From positions 124,001-188,000 of the forward strand of contig JACKOB010000004.1 of the NCBI GenBank assembly GCA_024234575.1: a DNA stretch of 64,000 nt. The letters are read 5' to 3'. Source of the DNA: Hahellaceae bacterium. GTDB lineage: Bacteria > Pseudomonadota > Gammaproteobacteria > Pseudomonadales > Oleiphilaceae. Position 1 is the stretch's first letter. Every line of letters begins with the position of its first letter. The position numbers and the translations under genes are program-made. A model generated the notes under the pieces. It was not told the origin of the DNA and did no database searches. It saw nothing but the letters and a program-made list of their open reading frames with translations. Positions 27,274 to 33,993 of the stretch are shown one piece after another.

Positions 27274-27300
27274 TTATCGGCACCTAAAACAAAAAGCTTA
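27274..27300 (-). promoter_or_regulatory. Sigma-28 (FliA) promoter for the wbpB-wbpE-wbpD-formyltransferase operon
   Basis: On the minus strand TAAG (27300-27297), a 15-base spacer and a perfect GCCGATAA (27281-27274). It points toward wbpB and faces the fliC promoter, so the two initial transcripts overlap by about 40 bases. Transcription would begin near 27267, leaving a leader of about 90 bases before wbpB at 27179. The extended -35 TAAGCTTT matches TAAAGTTT at 6 of 8. Confidence 0.82.
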
Positions 27301-27469
27301 GGTTGATAACATTTTGTAACAAATACGTCCCACTTTTTTCCTAAAGCTTCTGAAAACCATGCCGCTAAACAAGGTAACAGGTGAAGCGCACTGCCAAAAG
27401 CAAAAAGCAGGCAAGCGCTTAGCCATTCAGACAATCGATAGTTGATTGGAATTTGATAGGAGAAGCGAA

Positions 27470-29509
27470 ATGCCCCAAATTATAAATACCAACATAGCGT
27501 CTTTGAACGCACAACGTCAGTTAGACAGTTCTCAGAAAGCCGGTGATAAGGCACTTCAAAGACTATCTTCCGGTCTTCGTATCAACAGTGCTAAAGATGA
27601 TGCGGCGGGTTTGGCCATATCAAACCGATTTAATGCCCAGATTAGAGGCACGTCAGTAGCGAGTCGAAACGCGGGTGATGGTGTGTCATTGGCGCAAACC
27701 GCTGAGGGCGCACTTAACAGTATGCAAGAAAGTTTGCAGCGTATTCGTGAATTGGCGTTGCAATCTGCGAACGGCTCAAACACTGATCTTGAGCGATCTT
27801 CATTGCAAGAAGAGGTGGAACAGCTGAAGTCTGAAATCTCTGCGATATCAGAAAAAACCAACTTTAACGGCCGGAATCTGCTGGATGGTTCATTCCAGAA
27901 TGTGAACTTCCAGACTGGCGCAAACGTGGGTGAAACCATCAACGTGAGTATCTCGAAAGTCACCGCAGACACCTTGGGTACTTCTCTGTCTAACGGTATC
28001 AGTTCATCCACCACCATTTCTACCGCGGCCCTCGCTGCCGGCGATCTGACGATCAACGGTATCAGCGTTGGCGCTTCCAGCGGTGCGGATGATGGTGCTT
28101 CCACCTCGATTGCTGAAAAATCGGCGATTGCTATATCTGCGGCCATTAATAAGGTATCTGACTTGACTGGTGTGGAAGCTGTGGCGAATGCGACCACCAA
28201 AGCCGGTGTAGATGATGTTGCTGGTGGCATAGATGCTGCGGCTGCTACTCTTATATTAAATGGAACAACAATCAATATAAGTGGTTCTGGCAACGCGGCA
28301 AATGCGGCGGCTGATTTAAAGGGCATTGCAGATACTATCAATTTGTATAAGGATCAGACTGGTGTTAGTGCCTCTATCGATATTAATAACCTGGCCGCTG
28401 GTATTACCCTGACTGCCGCAGACGGTCGTAACATTGAGCAGACAGGCACTGCGGCAGCCGGTAACTACGGTATTGGTGCAAACGGCACATCAACAGGCAC
28501 GTATACACTGATATCCAAAGATGGTAGCGATATTACCGTAGGCAGCACCACCGGTAATTCACTGGAGTCTGCAGGTATCGAAGTGGGTACTTATAGCGGC
28601 AGTAACAGCGGCGTGAATTCCAGTACTGTGTCAAACGCAGCGTTAGCCACAGGCGACTTGACAATTAACGGTGTTTCTGTGGGAGCGTCCTTGGCGTCAG
28701 ATGACACTGCATCCACTGCTAGTAAATCGGCCAGTGCGATTTCGAAAGCGGCTGCAATCAATCGCGTCAGCGAGCAAACCGGCGTCACTGCGGTGGCACA
28801 GAATACGCAGGTGACTTCAGCGGCCATTTCGAATACCACAACGATTACTGGTGTGAGCATTAACGGTACAACGATCGGTGATGCCGGCGGCAGTTCAATC
28901 GGTGAAAAGCTTGCGGCCTTTGTGGATGCCGTTAACCAGAAAACCGCAGCGACCGGTGTGCGTGCTGAAGTGCTGGATGGTGATCAGTTCCAGCTGATTG
29001 CTGATGACGGCAGAAATATTGACATCGCAGGCAGTGCGGCAGATGCCACTGATGGCTTGACAACCTCTGCTGGTACCAACCGTGGCACTATTACATTGCA
29101 ATCTGCCGGGCAAATCGAGATTGGCACTGCCAATGCGACAGGCCCTGGCGCGGCGGGTTTTCGAGTGGGTACCTACGGTGGTGGTGAAACCGGCACCCTG
29201 TTAAAGGATATTGATGTTTCGACTGTAGCCGGTGCGAATGAGGCCATCAAGGGTATCGACAACGCGATCAACCAGGTATCCAGGGCGCAGGCGGCTCTCG
29301 GTGCGGTGCAAAACCGTTTTGAACAGACCATCTCTAACCTGGCGGTACAAGGTGAGAACCTGTCAGCTGCTAACTCGCGAATCAGAGATGCTGACTTCGC
29401 TTCTGAAACAGCGGCTCTGTCAAGAGCACAGGTATTGCAACAAGCAGGTATCTCGGTGTTGTCTCAGGCGAATGCAAGACCACAGCAAGCACTTTCGCTG
29501 CTGCAGTAA
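27470..29509 (+). CDS. fliC: Flagellin with duplicated central domain
   Basis: 679 aa from the ATG at 27470, with AGGAGA 8-10 bases upstream. The N-terminal D0/D1 (IINTNIASLNAQRQL, LSSGLRINSAKDDAAGLAIS) and C-terminal D1/D0 (QVLQQAGISVLSQANARP) are typical flagellin. At about 500 residues beyond many short flagellins, the extra mass is central: Flagellin_IN-like units with DLTINGISVGAS at about residue 192 and DLTINGVSVGAS at about 396. The two halves, each about 204 residues, align along their length (TAADGRNIEQ with IADDGRNIDI; GIEVGTYSGS with GFRVGTYGGG). The Ser/Thr-rich surface is a likely glycan acceptor. Exported by the flagellar type III system as filament subunit. Confidence 0.93.
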   Translation: MPQIINTNIASLNAQRQLDSSQKAGDKALQRLSSGLRINSAKDDAAGLAISNRFNAQIRGTSVASRNAGDGVSLAQTAEGALNSMQESLQRIRELALQSANGSNTDLERSSLQEEVEQLKSEISAISEKTNFNGRNLLDGSFQNVNFQTGANVGETINVSISKVTADTLGTSLSNGISSSTTISTAALAAGDLTINGISVGASSGADDGASTSIAEKSAIAISAAINKVSDLTGVEAVANATTKAGVDDVAGGIDAAAATLILNGTTINISGSGNAANAAADLKGIADTINLYKDQTGVSASIDINNLAAGITLTAADGRNIEQTGTAAAGNYGIGANGTSTGTYTLISKDGSDITVGSTTGNSLESAGIEVGTYSGSNSGVNSSTVSNAALATGDLTINGVSVGASLASDDTASTASKSASAISKAAAINRVSEQTGVTAVAQNTQVTSAAISNTTTITGVSINGTTIGDAGGSSIGEKLAAFVDAVNQKTAATGVRAEVLDGDQFQLIADDGRNIDIAGSAADATDGLTTSAGTNRGTITLQSAGQIEIGTANATGPGAAGFRVGTYGGGETGTLLKDIDVSTVAGANEAIKGIDNAINQVSRAQAALGAVQNRFEQTISNLAVQGENLSAANSRIRDADFASETAALSRAQVLQQAGISVLSQANARPQQALSLLQ

Positions 29510-29533
29510 GATAGACGCTAAGTCTGGTAGAAA

Positions 29534-29558
29534 GGTTCTGGTCTTTATGACCAGAGCC
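29534..29558. terminator. Stem-loop between fliC and flaG
   Basis: GGTTCTGGTC, a five-base loop, then GACCAGAGCC; ten paired positions with one G-T. There is no run of T after it, so it may stabilise or attenuate the fliC message rather than end it. flaG is then read from the same transcript at lower level. Confidence 0.45.
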
Positions 29559-29590
29559 TCTTCCGGTAGACTAAGCAAATGAGGTGATGT

Positions 29591-30010
29591 ATGAACGATA
29601 TTAAACCCAGTAACCTGAATATGCCGGGAGCAGTGCGAGCTGTTGATCCCGGTGTTTCTGTTGCTGCACCTCCGTCAAAATCAGAGGCGACATCGGAAAA
29701 GACTCCGTCAGCAACAGCTGAAGTCATCAAAAACCAGGAAGCTGCAAAGGCTGCGTCGTTAACAGAGGCGAAGTCAGCAGGCTCTGAAGAGAAACTGAAT
29801 GAGGCGGTGACCAAGCTGAATGATTATATTCAGTCGGTACAACGAAACCTTCAGTTTAATGTGGATGATGACTCCGGCAGGATGGTAGTGAAAGTTATTG
29901 ATCGTAACACCAATGAGGTGGTGCGACAGATACCCGATGATGTGGCGCTGAAAATGGCGCAGAACTTGCAGCAAGATGAGCCATTAAGTCTGTTTACGAT
30001 GAAGGTGTGA
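29591..30010 (+). CDS. flaG: FlaG family protein
   Basis: 139 aa. The first ~75 residues are Ala/Ser/Pro-rich and disordered; the C-terminal part EAVTKLNDYIQSVQRNLQF...VKVIDRNTNEVVRQIPDDVALKMAQNL is the conserved FlaG domain. FlaG proteins affect filament length and occur between flagellin and fliD in Pseudomonas and Vibrio, as here. GAGGTG lies about 6 bases before the ATG. Probably read from the fliC promoter through the stem-loop at 29534. Confidence 0.9.
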   Translation: MNDIKPSNLNMPGAVRAVDPGVSVAAPPSKSEATSEKTPSATAEVIKNQEAAKAASLTEAKSAGSEEKLNEAVTKLNDYIQSVQRNLQFNVDDDSGRMVVKVIDRNTNEVVRQIPDDVALKMAQNLQQDEPLSLFTMKV

Positions 30011-30087
30011 CAGTCGGCTCTATCAACAGTGTGTTCTGCCTTGTCTTTAGCTATGATTAGTAAGGGCGAGGATTTACATGTTGTAAC

Positions 30088-30116
30088 AAAAAAGGGGCAA
30101 AGTTTTGCCCCTTTTT
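30088..30116. terminator. Rho-independent terminator after flaG (overlaps the fliD promoter)
   Basis: AAAAAAGGGGCAAA (30088-30101) pairs with TTTGCCCCTTTTT (30104-30116) around a two-base gap; strong stem followed by T run, and A run on the other strand. The right half of the hairpin is also the -35 and spacer of the sigma-28 promoter at 30098-30124. Confidence 0.85.
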
Positions 30117-30124
30117 GCCGATAA
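30098..30124 (+). promoter_or_regulatory. Sigma-28 (FliA) promoter for fliD
   Basis: CAAAGTTT (30098-30105), an 11-base gap, then perfect GCCGATAA (30117-30124). Against TAAAGTTT-N11-GCCGATAA only the first base differs. It lies 54 bases before the fliD ATG and is embedded in the flaG terminator hairpin. Confidence 0.87.
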
Positions 30125-30177
30125 CCTGAGTATACCAGACGTTCTTTAGTTCGGAACGTGTAGACGAGGGCTCCACA

Positions 30178-32163
30178 ATGGCAAATATTACTTCTGTAGG
30201 AATTGGGTCGGGTGTACTGACCAGTGATCTTATCGACAAATTAGCAACGGCTGAGCGCGAGCCCACCGAACTGCGTCTCAATCGTCGTGAAGATGAAATA
30301 AATGCCAAATTATCTGCTTTTGGGCGTCTGAAGAGCGCCATCACCGAACTGAGACTTCCTGCACGAACCCTGGGCAACCCTGCCGCGATGAAAGAGTTAA
30401 CGCTCACGTCTTCTAATTCGGCTGTATCTGGTTCCTTAGGCAGCGGTGCCAAAGCGGGCACTTATTCTATTGAAGTCACGAATCTGGCCAAATCCCACTC
30501 TATTTCTTCGGCCGCTTATGCTGATAAAGATACCACGCAAATAGGCACGGGCTCGCTTAACATTGTTGTCGGTACGGCGAGCGCCAATATCACGATCAAT
30601 TCAAACAATAATACACTTGCTGGGATTGCTGAGGCGATAAATGCCAAGACCAGTCTTAATGTGACGGCATCTGTGGTGAACAATGGTTCTGGCTATCAGT
30701 TGGTTGTTTCTTCCAATAAAACAGGCGCGGCAAATGCCATTGAGATCAATGTCACTGATGATGATACATTCAATACTGATAACAGTGGCCTGTCCGTGCT
30801 TGCATTTAATGCGACACAAAAGAACATGGGTGAGCCGGTGCCTGCAGATGATGCGGCAATCAATTATAACGGCATCCCCATTACGCGCAGCTCAAACACG
30901 GTTAGTGATCTAATCCCCGGCGTGACCTTAACGTTATCCAGCAAAAATGTAGACTCGCCTGCGACGATTAAAATCGGGCAAGACTCTGAGAAAGTAGCTG
31001 ATCGAGTTAGTGAATTTGTTGACAAGTACAATGAACTGAAATCGATTATCACTGAACTAACGGCTTATGATGCGAATGACCCAGCTAACTCTGGAATTTT
31101 GCTTGGTGATGCTACGTTGCGGACAATGAATCAACAGTTGCGCAGCATGCTAAGTTCAGTTGTGCCTGGCCTGGAGGGATCGTCAGTAAGATCGCTGGTG
31201 GATGTCGGTATTACGACAAATAAAGACACAGGCGTGGTTGAATTCAAAAGATCTGAGTTTCTTGAGGCCTTTGCCAAGTACCCTGATGATGTATCGGCGC
31301 TGTTTTCAGAGCAGGGAAGAACCACTGACTCGCAAGTAGGGTTTGTGACCAAGAGTATCAATACCAAACCCGGATCCTACGACGTAAATATCACACAGAT
31401 TGCTACCCATGGTGCTTTTACAGCTACCAAAGATGTGAGTGCCGGGGTAACCATCGGTGCCACCAATGACACTTTTAAATTAAAGATTAATGGCACTGAA
31501 TCAAATGATATCGTGCTCAATAATGCGATCTATTCGTCAGCACAACTTGTGGAAGAGCTACAGGCGCAGATTGATGCAGATACCAAGCTTCAGGCGGCAG
31601 GTAAATCGTTAGTGGTTTCGCTGGACGCCAGTAATCAGCTGGTGTTTACCTCGACAACTTACGGCTCAACTTCTAAAGTAGATTTTACTTCGGTTGGTGG
31701 TACGGCTATAGCGGATCTTGGTATTGACGCGATTGCGGGTATTGATGGTGTCAACGTGGCTGGTACGATCAACGGCAAAACAGCAAGTGGCGTTGGTCAG
31801 CAATTATCGCTCTTAGGCACAAATGATGCGGCGGGCATTGTACTTAATATTACCGGCGGTGATCTGGGAGATCGTGGCCAGGTCACCGTTATCGAGGGTG
31901 TGGGTGACCGGTTTGTTGACCTGTTTACCTCCTATCTGAGTATTGATGGCTCTATAACGACGCGTACAGAAGGGTTTGGCAAGCAACTGTCTGAAATTGG
32001 CCAGCAGCGGCTCACGCTTGAAGATCGTGTTACCAGTATGCGCGATCGTTTAATACTGCAGTTTACAGCGGCAGACATTCTGGTTAACCGGTTAAATAGT
32101 ACGATGGAGTTCATTGGCCGGCAGTTGCAAGCCCTCGAGGGAACATCCTCTGGCAAGAAGTAA
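30178..32163 (+). CDS. fliD: Flagellar filament cap protein
   Basis: 661 aa. The N-terminus ITSVGIGSGVLTSDLIDKLATAEREPTELRLNRRE and the C-terminal region TSMRDRLILQFTAADILVNRLNSTMEFIGRQL are FliD hallmarks; central Flagellin_IN-like blocks (NAKTSLNVTASVVNNG) and two D2/D3 domains lie between. It is longer than the E. coli protein (about 470 aa), as in several Pseudomonas-like bacteria. FliD caps the growing filament so that flagellin can fold. GAGGG is 8 bases before the ATG. It has its own sigma-28 promoter, so it can be made without flaG read-through. Confidence 0.92.
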   Translation: MANITSVGIGSGVLTSDLIDKLATAEREPTELRLNRREDEINAKLSAFGRLKSAITELRLPARTLGNPAAMKELTLTSSNSAVSGSLGSGAKAGTYSIEVTNLAKSHSISSAAYADKDTTQIGTGSLNIVVGTASANITINSNNNTLAGIAEAINAKTSLNVTASVVNNGSGYQLVVSSNKTGAANAIEINVTDDDTFNTDNSGLSVLAFNATQKNMGEPVPADDAAINYNGIPITRSSNTVSDLIPGVTLTLSSKNVDSPATIKIGQDSEKVADRVSEFVDKYNELKSIITELTAYDANDPANSGILLGDATLRTMNQQLRSMLSSVVPGLEGSSVRSLVDVGITTNKDTGVVEFKRSEFLEAFAKYPDDVSALFSEQGRTTDSQVGFVTKSINTKPGSYDVNITQIATHGAFTATKDVSAGVTIGATNDTFKLKINGTESNDIVLNNAIYSSAQLVEELQAQIDADTKLQAAGKSLVVSLDASNQLVFTSTTYGSTSKVDFTSVGGTAIADLGIDAIAGIDGVNVAGTINGKTASGVGQQLSLLGTNDAAGIVLNITGGDLGDRGQVTVIEGVGDRFVDLFTSYLSIDGSITTRTEGFGKQLSEIGQQRLTLEDRVTSMRDRLILQFTAADILVNRLNSTMEFIGRQLQALEGTSSGKK

Positions 32164-32193
32164 TAGTTAGCACAATATGTTACAAAAAATGAT

Positions 32194-32220
32194 TCAAGAA
32201 ATTTTGTTGGCAGACGATAA
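32194..32220 (+). promoter_or_regulatory. Candidate sigma-28 promoter for fliS
   Basis: TCAA (32194-32197), exactly 15 bases, then GACGATAA (32213-32220), one mismatch from GCCGATAA. It sits about 50 bases before the fliS ATG. Weaker than the fliC and fliD boxes; fliS could also be read from the fliD promoter. Confidence 0.5.
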
Positions 32221-32272
32221 ATAAAGTAACAGGAAACATTCAGCCGACAAAATTTTCATAAAAAGGTGATCT

Positions 32273-32668
32273 ATGAATGCAGTACATCAGTATCAAAAAG
32301 TAAATACGCAAACGAGTGTTGTGGATGCCGATCCACACCGCCTGATTCAGTTGTTATTGGATGGCGCACTAGAGCGTATGGCAATGGCTAAAAGCCGGAT
32401 CACCGCCAAAGATTATGAAGGCAAAAATAACCTGTTAAACAAGTCGATTGAAATTGTTGGTGGGTTGCGCGGTTTTCTGAATCATGACAAGGGCGGGGAG
32501 CTTTCAAAAAATCTCGAAGCGCTTTATGACTATATTGAAAGACGGTTGTTTGAAGCTAACGTTAGAAACGATGTAACCATGATCGACGAGTGTGGCAGGT
32601 TGTTGCGTGAAGTTAAGCAGGGGTGGGATGGTATTCGCGCTGAAGCGATTGAAAAACGCCTGATTTAG
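32273..32668 (+). CDS. fliS: Flagellin export chaperone
   Basis: 131 aa, all-helical. The start NAVHQYQKVNTQTSVV and DPHRLIQLLLDGALERM match FliS, which binds the C-terminus of flagellin to stop early polymerisation. AAGGTG lies about 6 bases before the ATG. It follows fliD by 109 bases. A hairpin terminator ends the block at 32680-32710. No fliT homologue follows; the next gene is on the other strand. Confidence 0.93.
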   Translation: MNAVHQYQKVNTQTSVVDADPHRLIQLLLDGALERMAMAKSRITAKDYEGKNNLLNKSIEIVGGLRGFLNHDKGGELSKNLEALYDYIERRLFEANVRNDVTMIDECGRLLREVKQGWDGIRAEAIEKRLI

Positions 32669-32679
32669 TATTTGTGAGC

Positions 32680-32710
32680 GCCAGAGTGGCGAGCAGTCAC
32701 TCTGGCTTTT
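32680..32710. terminator. Terminator between fliS and the deacetylase gene
   Basis: GCCAGAGTG (32680-32688) pairs with CACTCTGGC (32698-32706) and is followed by TTTT. It lies between convergent genes and closes the flagellar block. Confidence 0.75.
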
Positions 32711-32741
32711 CGACCCTGTAAATAATTCTTTTTTAGCTGCG

Positions 32742-33671
32742 TTAGCTTCTTCCTGACAGCACTTCAAGGTGGCTTTCAACGCTTTTTGCCAGCGCCTTTA
32801 AGTTGTAGCCCCCTTCAAGCACAGAGACAACACGACCGTCGGCGTAGTATTTAGCGACGTCCATCAGCATCTCTGTTACCCAGCGATAATCATCTTCCAG
32901 CAGCTCAATTTCTGCCATCGGATCGTCTTTGTGAGCATCGAACCCAGCCGATATCAGAACAAGCTGAGGCTTGTGGTTTTGTAGTTGGTTGAGCCAGTCT
33001 TTTTCTACCTTGTTGCGAAAGTTTTTGCCACCGGTATGCGCCTCTAGCGGGGTGTTGATAATGTTGTCTCGTTGCACGGCGTAGTGGCTATTAGGGTAGT
33101 AGGGATGCTGAAAACTGGAGCAAAATAGAACTCTCGGATCATCTTGGAATATGTCTACAGTACCATTGCCCTGGTGTACATCGAAGTCGATGATTGCGAC
33201 CCGATCCAGACCGTGAAACGCCATCGCATGCCTCGCTGCTATGGCTATATTGTTGTAAAAGCAAAAGCCCATTGTCTTGTTGGTTTCTGCGTGGTGCCCT
33301 GGTGGACGAGTGCCACAGAAAGCCGTGTCATACTGCCCGGACATAACGAGATCAACCGCCTGTACGGCGGCTCCTGCAGCTAGTTTCGCAGCCTTCATCG
33401 TATGCGGCATAATCGCCGTGTCGGGGTCAGCCATAATCCGACCTTTGGCAGGGGTCAGAAGATCAAGTTGTTCAATATAGGTGCTGGGGTGGACGCGATT
33501 GACCTGGTCTTTCGTCACCTCTTCTGCGCGGATAAAGTCCAGCTCTTGCTCCAGCTTGGTATCTTGTAACTGGTTTTTTATAGCTCGCAGTCGAGCCGGG
33601 CTCTCTGGGTGACCGAAGCCCATATCGTGCATTTCACAGTCATCGTGGGAAATATAAGCGGTTTTAATCAT
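32742..33671 (-). CDS. Histone-deacetylase-family protein (AcuC/HDAC-like)
   Basis: 309 aa. The class II HDAC-type active site is intact: RPPGHHAETNKTMGFCFYNN with the His pair, AIIDFDVHQGNGTVDIF with the zinc-binding Asp and His, and SAGFDAHKDDPMA with the second Asp; VLEGGYN is near the end. These enzymes remove acyl groups from lysine or from small amines such as polyamines. Divergent, 322 bp away, lies a Pat/YfiQ-type protein acetyltransferase, so a lysine-deacetylating role is plausible, by analogy to AcuC next to AcuA in Bacillus. Polyamine deacetylation is the main alternative. Confidence 0.87.
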   Translation of the reverse strand: MIKTAYISHDDCEMHDMGFGHPESPARLRAIKNQLQDTKLEQELDFIRAEEVTKDQVNRVHPSTYIEQLDLLTPAKGRIMADPDTAIMPHTMKAAKLAAGAAVQAVDLVMSGQYDTAFCGTRPPGHHAETNKTMGFCFYNNIAIAARHAMAFHGLDRVAIIDFDVHQGNGTVDIFQDDPRVLFCSSFQHPYYPNSHYAVQRDNIINTPLEAHTGGKNFRNKVEKDWLNQLQNHKPQLVLISAGFDAHKDDPMAEIELLEDDYRWVTEMLMDVAKYYADGRVVSVLEGGYNLKALAKSVESHLEVLSGRS

Positions 33672-33993
33672 TGTTATTGTCGTACAACCTGGTTCGATAA
33701 TGTTTGAATGCCGCTGTAGATTTCGCGCGCGACGGCATCATGTAGTCCGAGTTTAGTATGAGTCTCGGCGATTGGGAATAGGCTAGCAAAACAAACGGAA
33801 GTGTACCAATGACTCACATCAGCAAAACGATTGTTCCTTATCATTTGCACAGGCTGCCAATTGGCTCAGTTTGACCTGATCCGCATCATATAAATTAGGG
33901 TGAATCTACTATAGTTTTAGGTGTAGTTTTAATCATGATTTAAAGGCGCACTCTTTGTGGGTCTTATGCAACTCTCATCAAAGGAGACACTTT
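33672..33993. promoter_or_regulatory. Divergent intergenic region, no site resolved
   Basis: These 322 bases must hold promoters for the deacetylase and the acetyltransferase. A weak -10-like TATAAA is at about 33888. AAGGAG at 33981-33986 is the ribosome site of the acetyltransferase. I could not assign a -35, operator or terminator. Confidence 0.3.

Noticed and set aside
27556..28341. 261-codon minus-strand frame inside fliC
   Set aside because: Shadow of the Ala/Ser/Thr-rich flagellin coding strand; no ribosome site or homology pattern.
28035..28720. Repeated segments in fliC considered as a CRISPR or mobile repeat
   Set aside because: The repeats are long, diverged and in frame, explained by domain duplication within flagellin.
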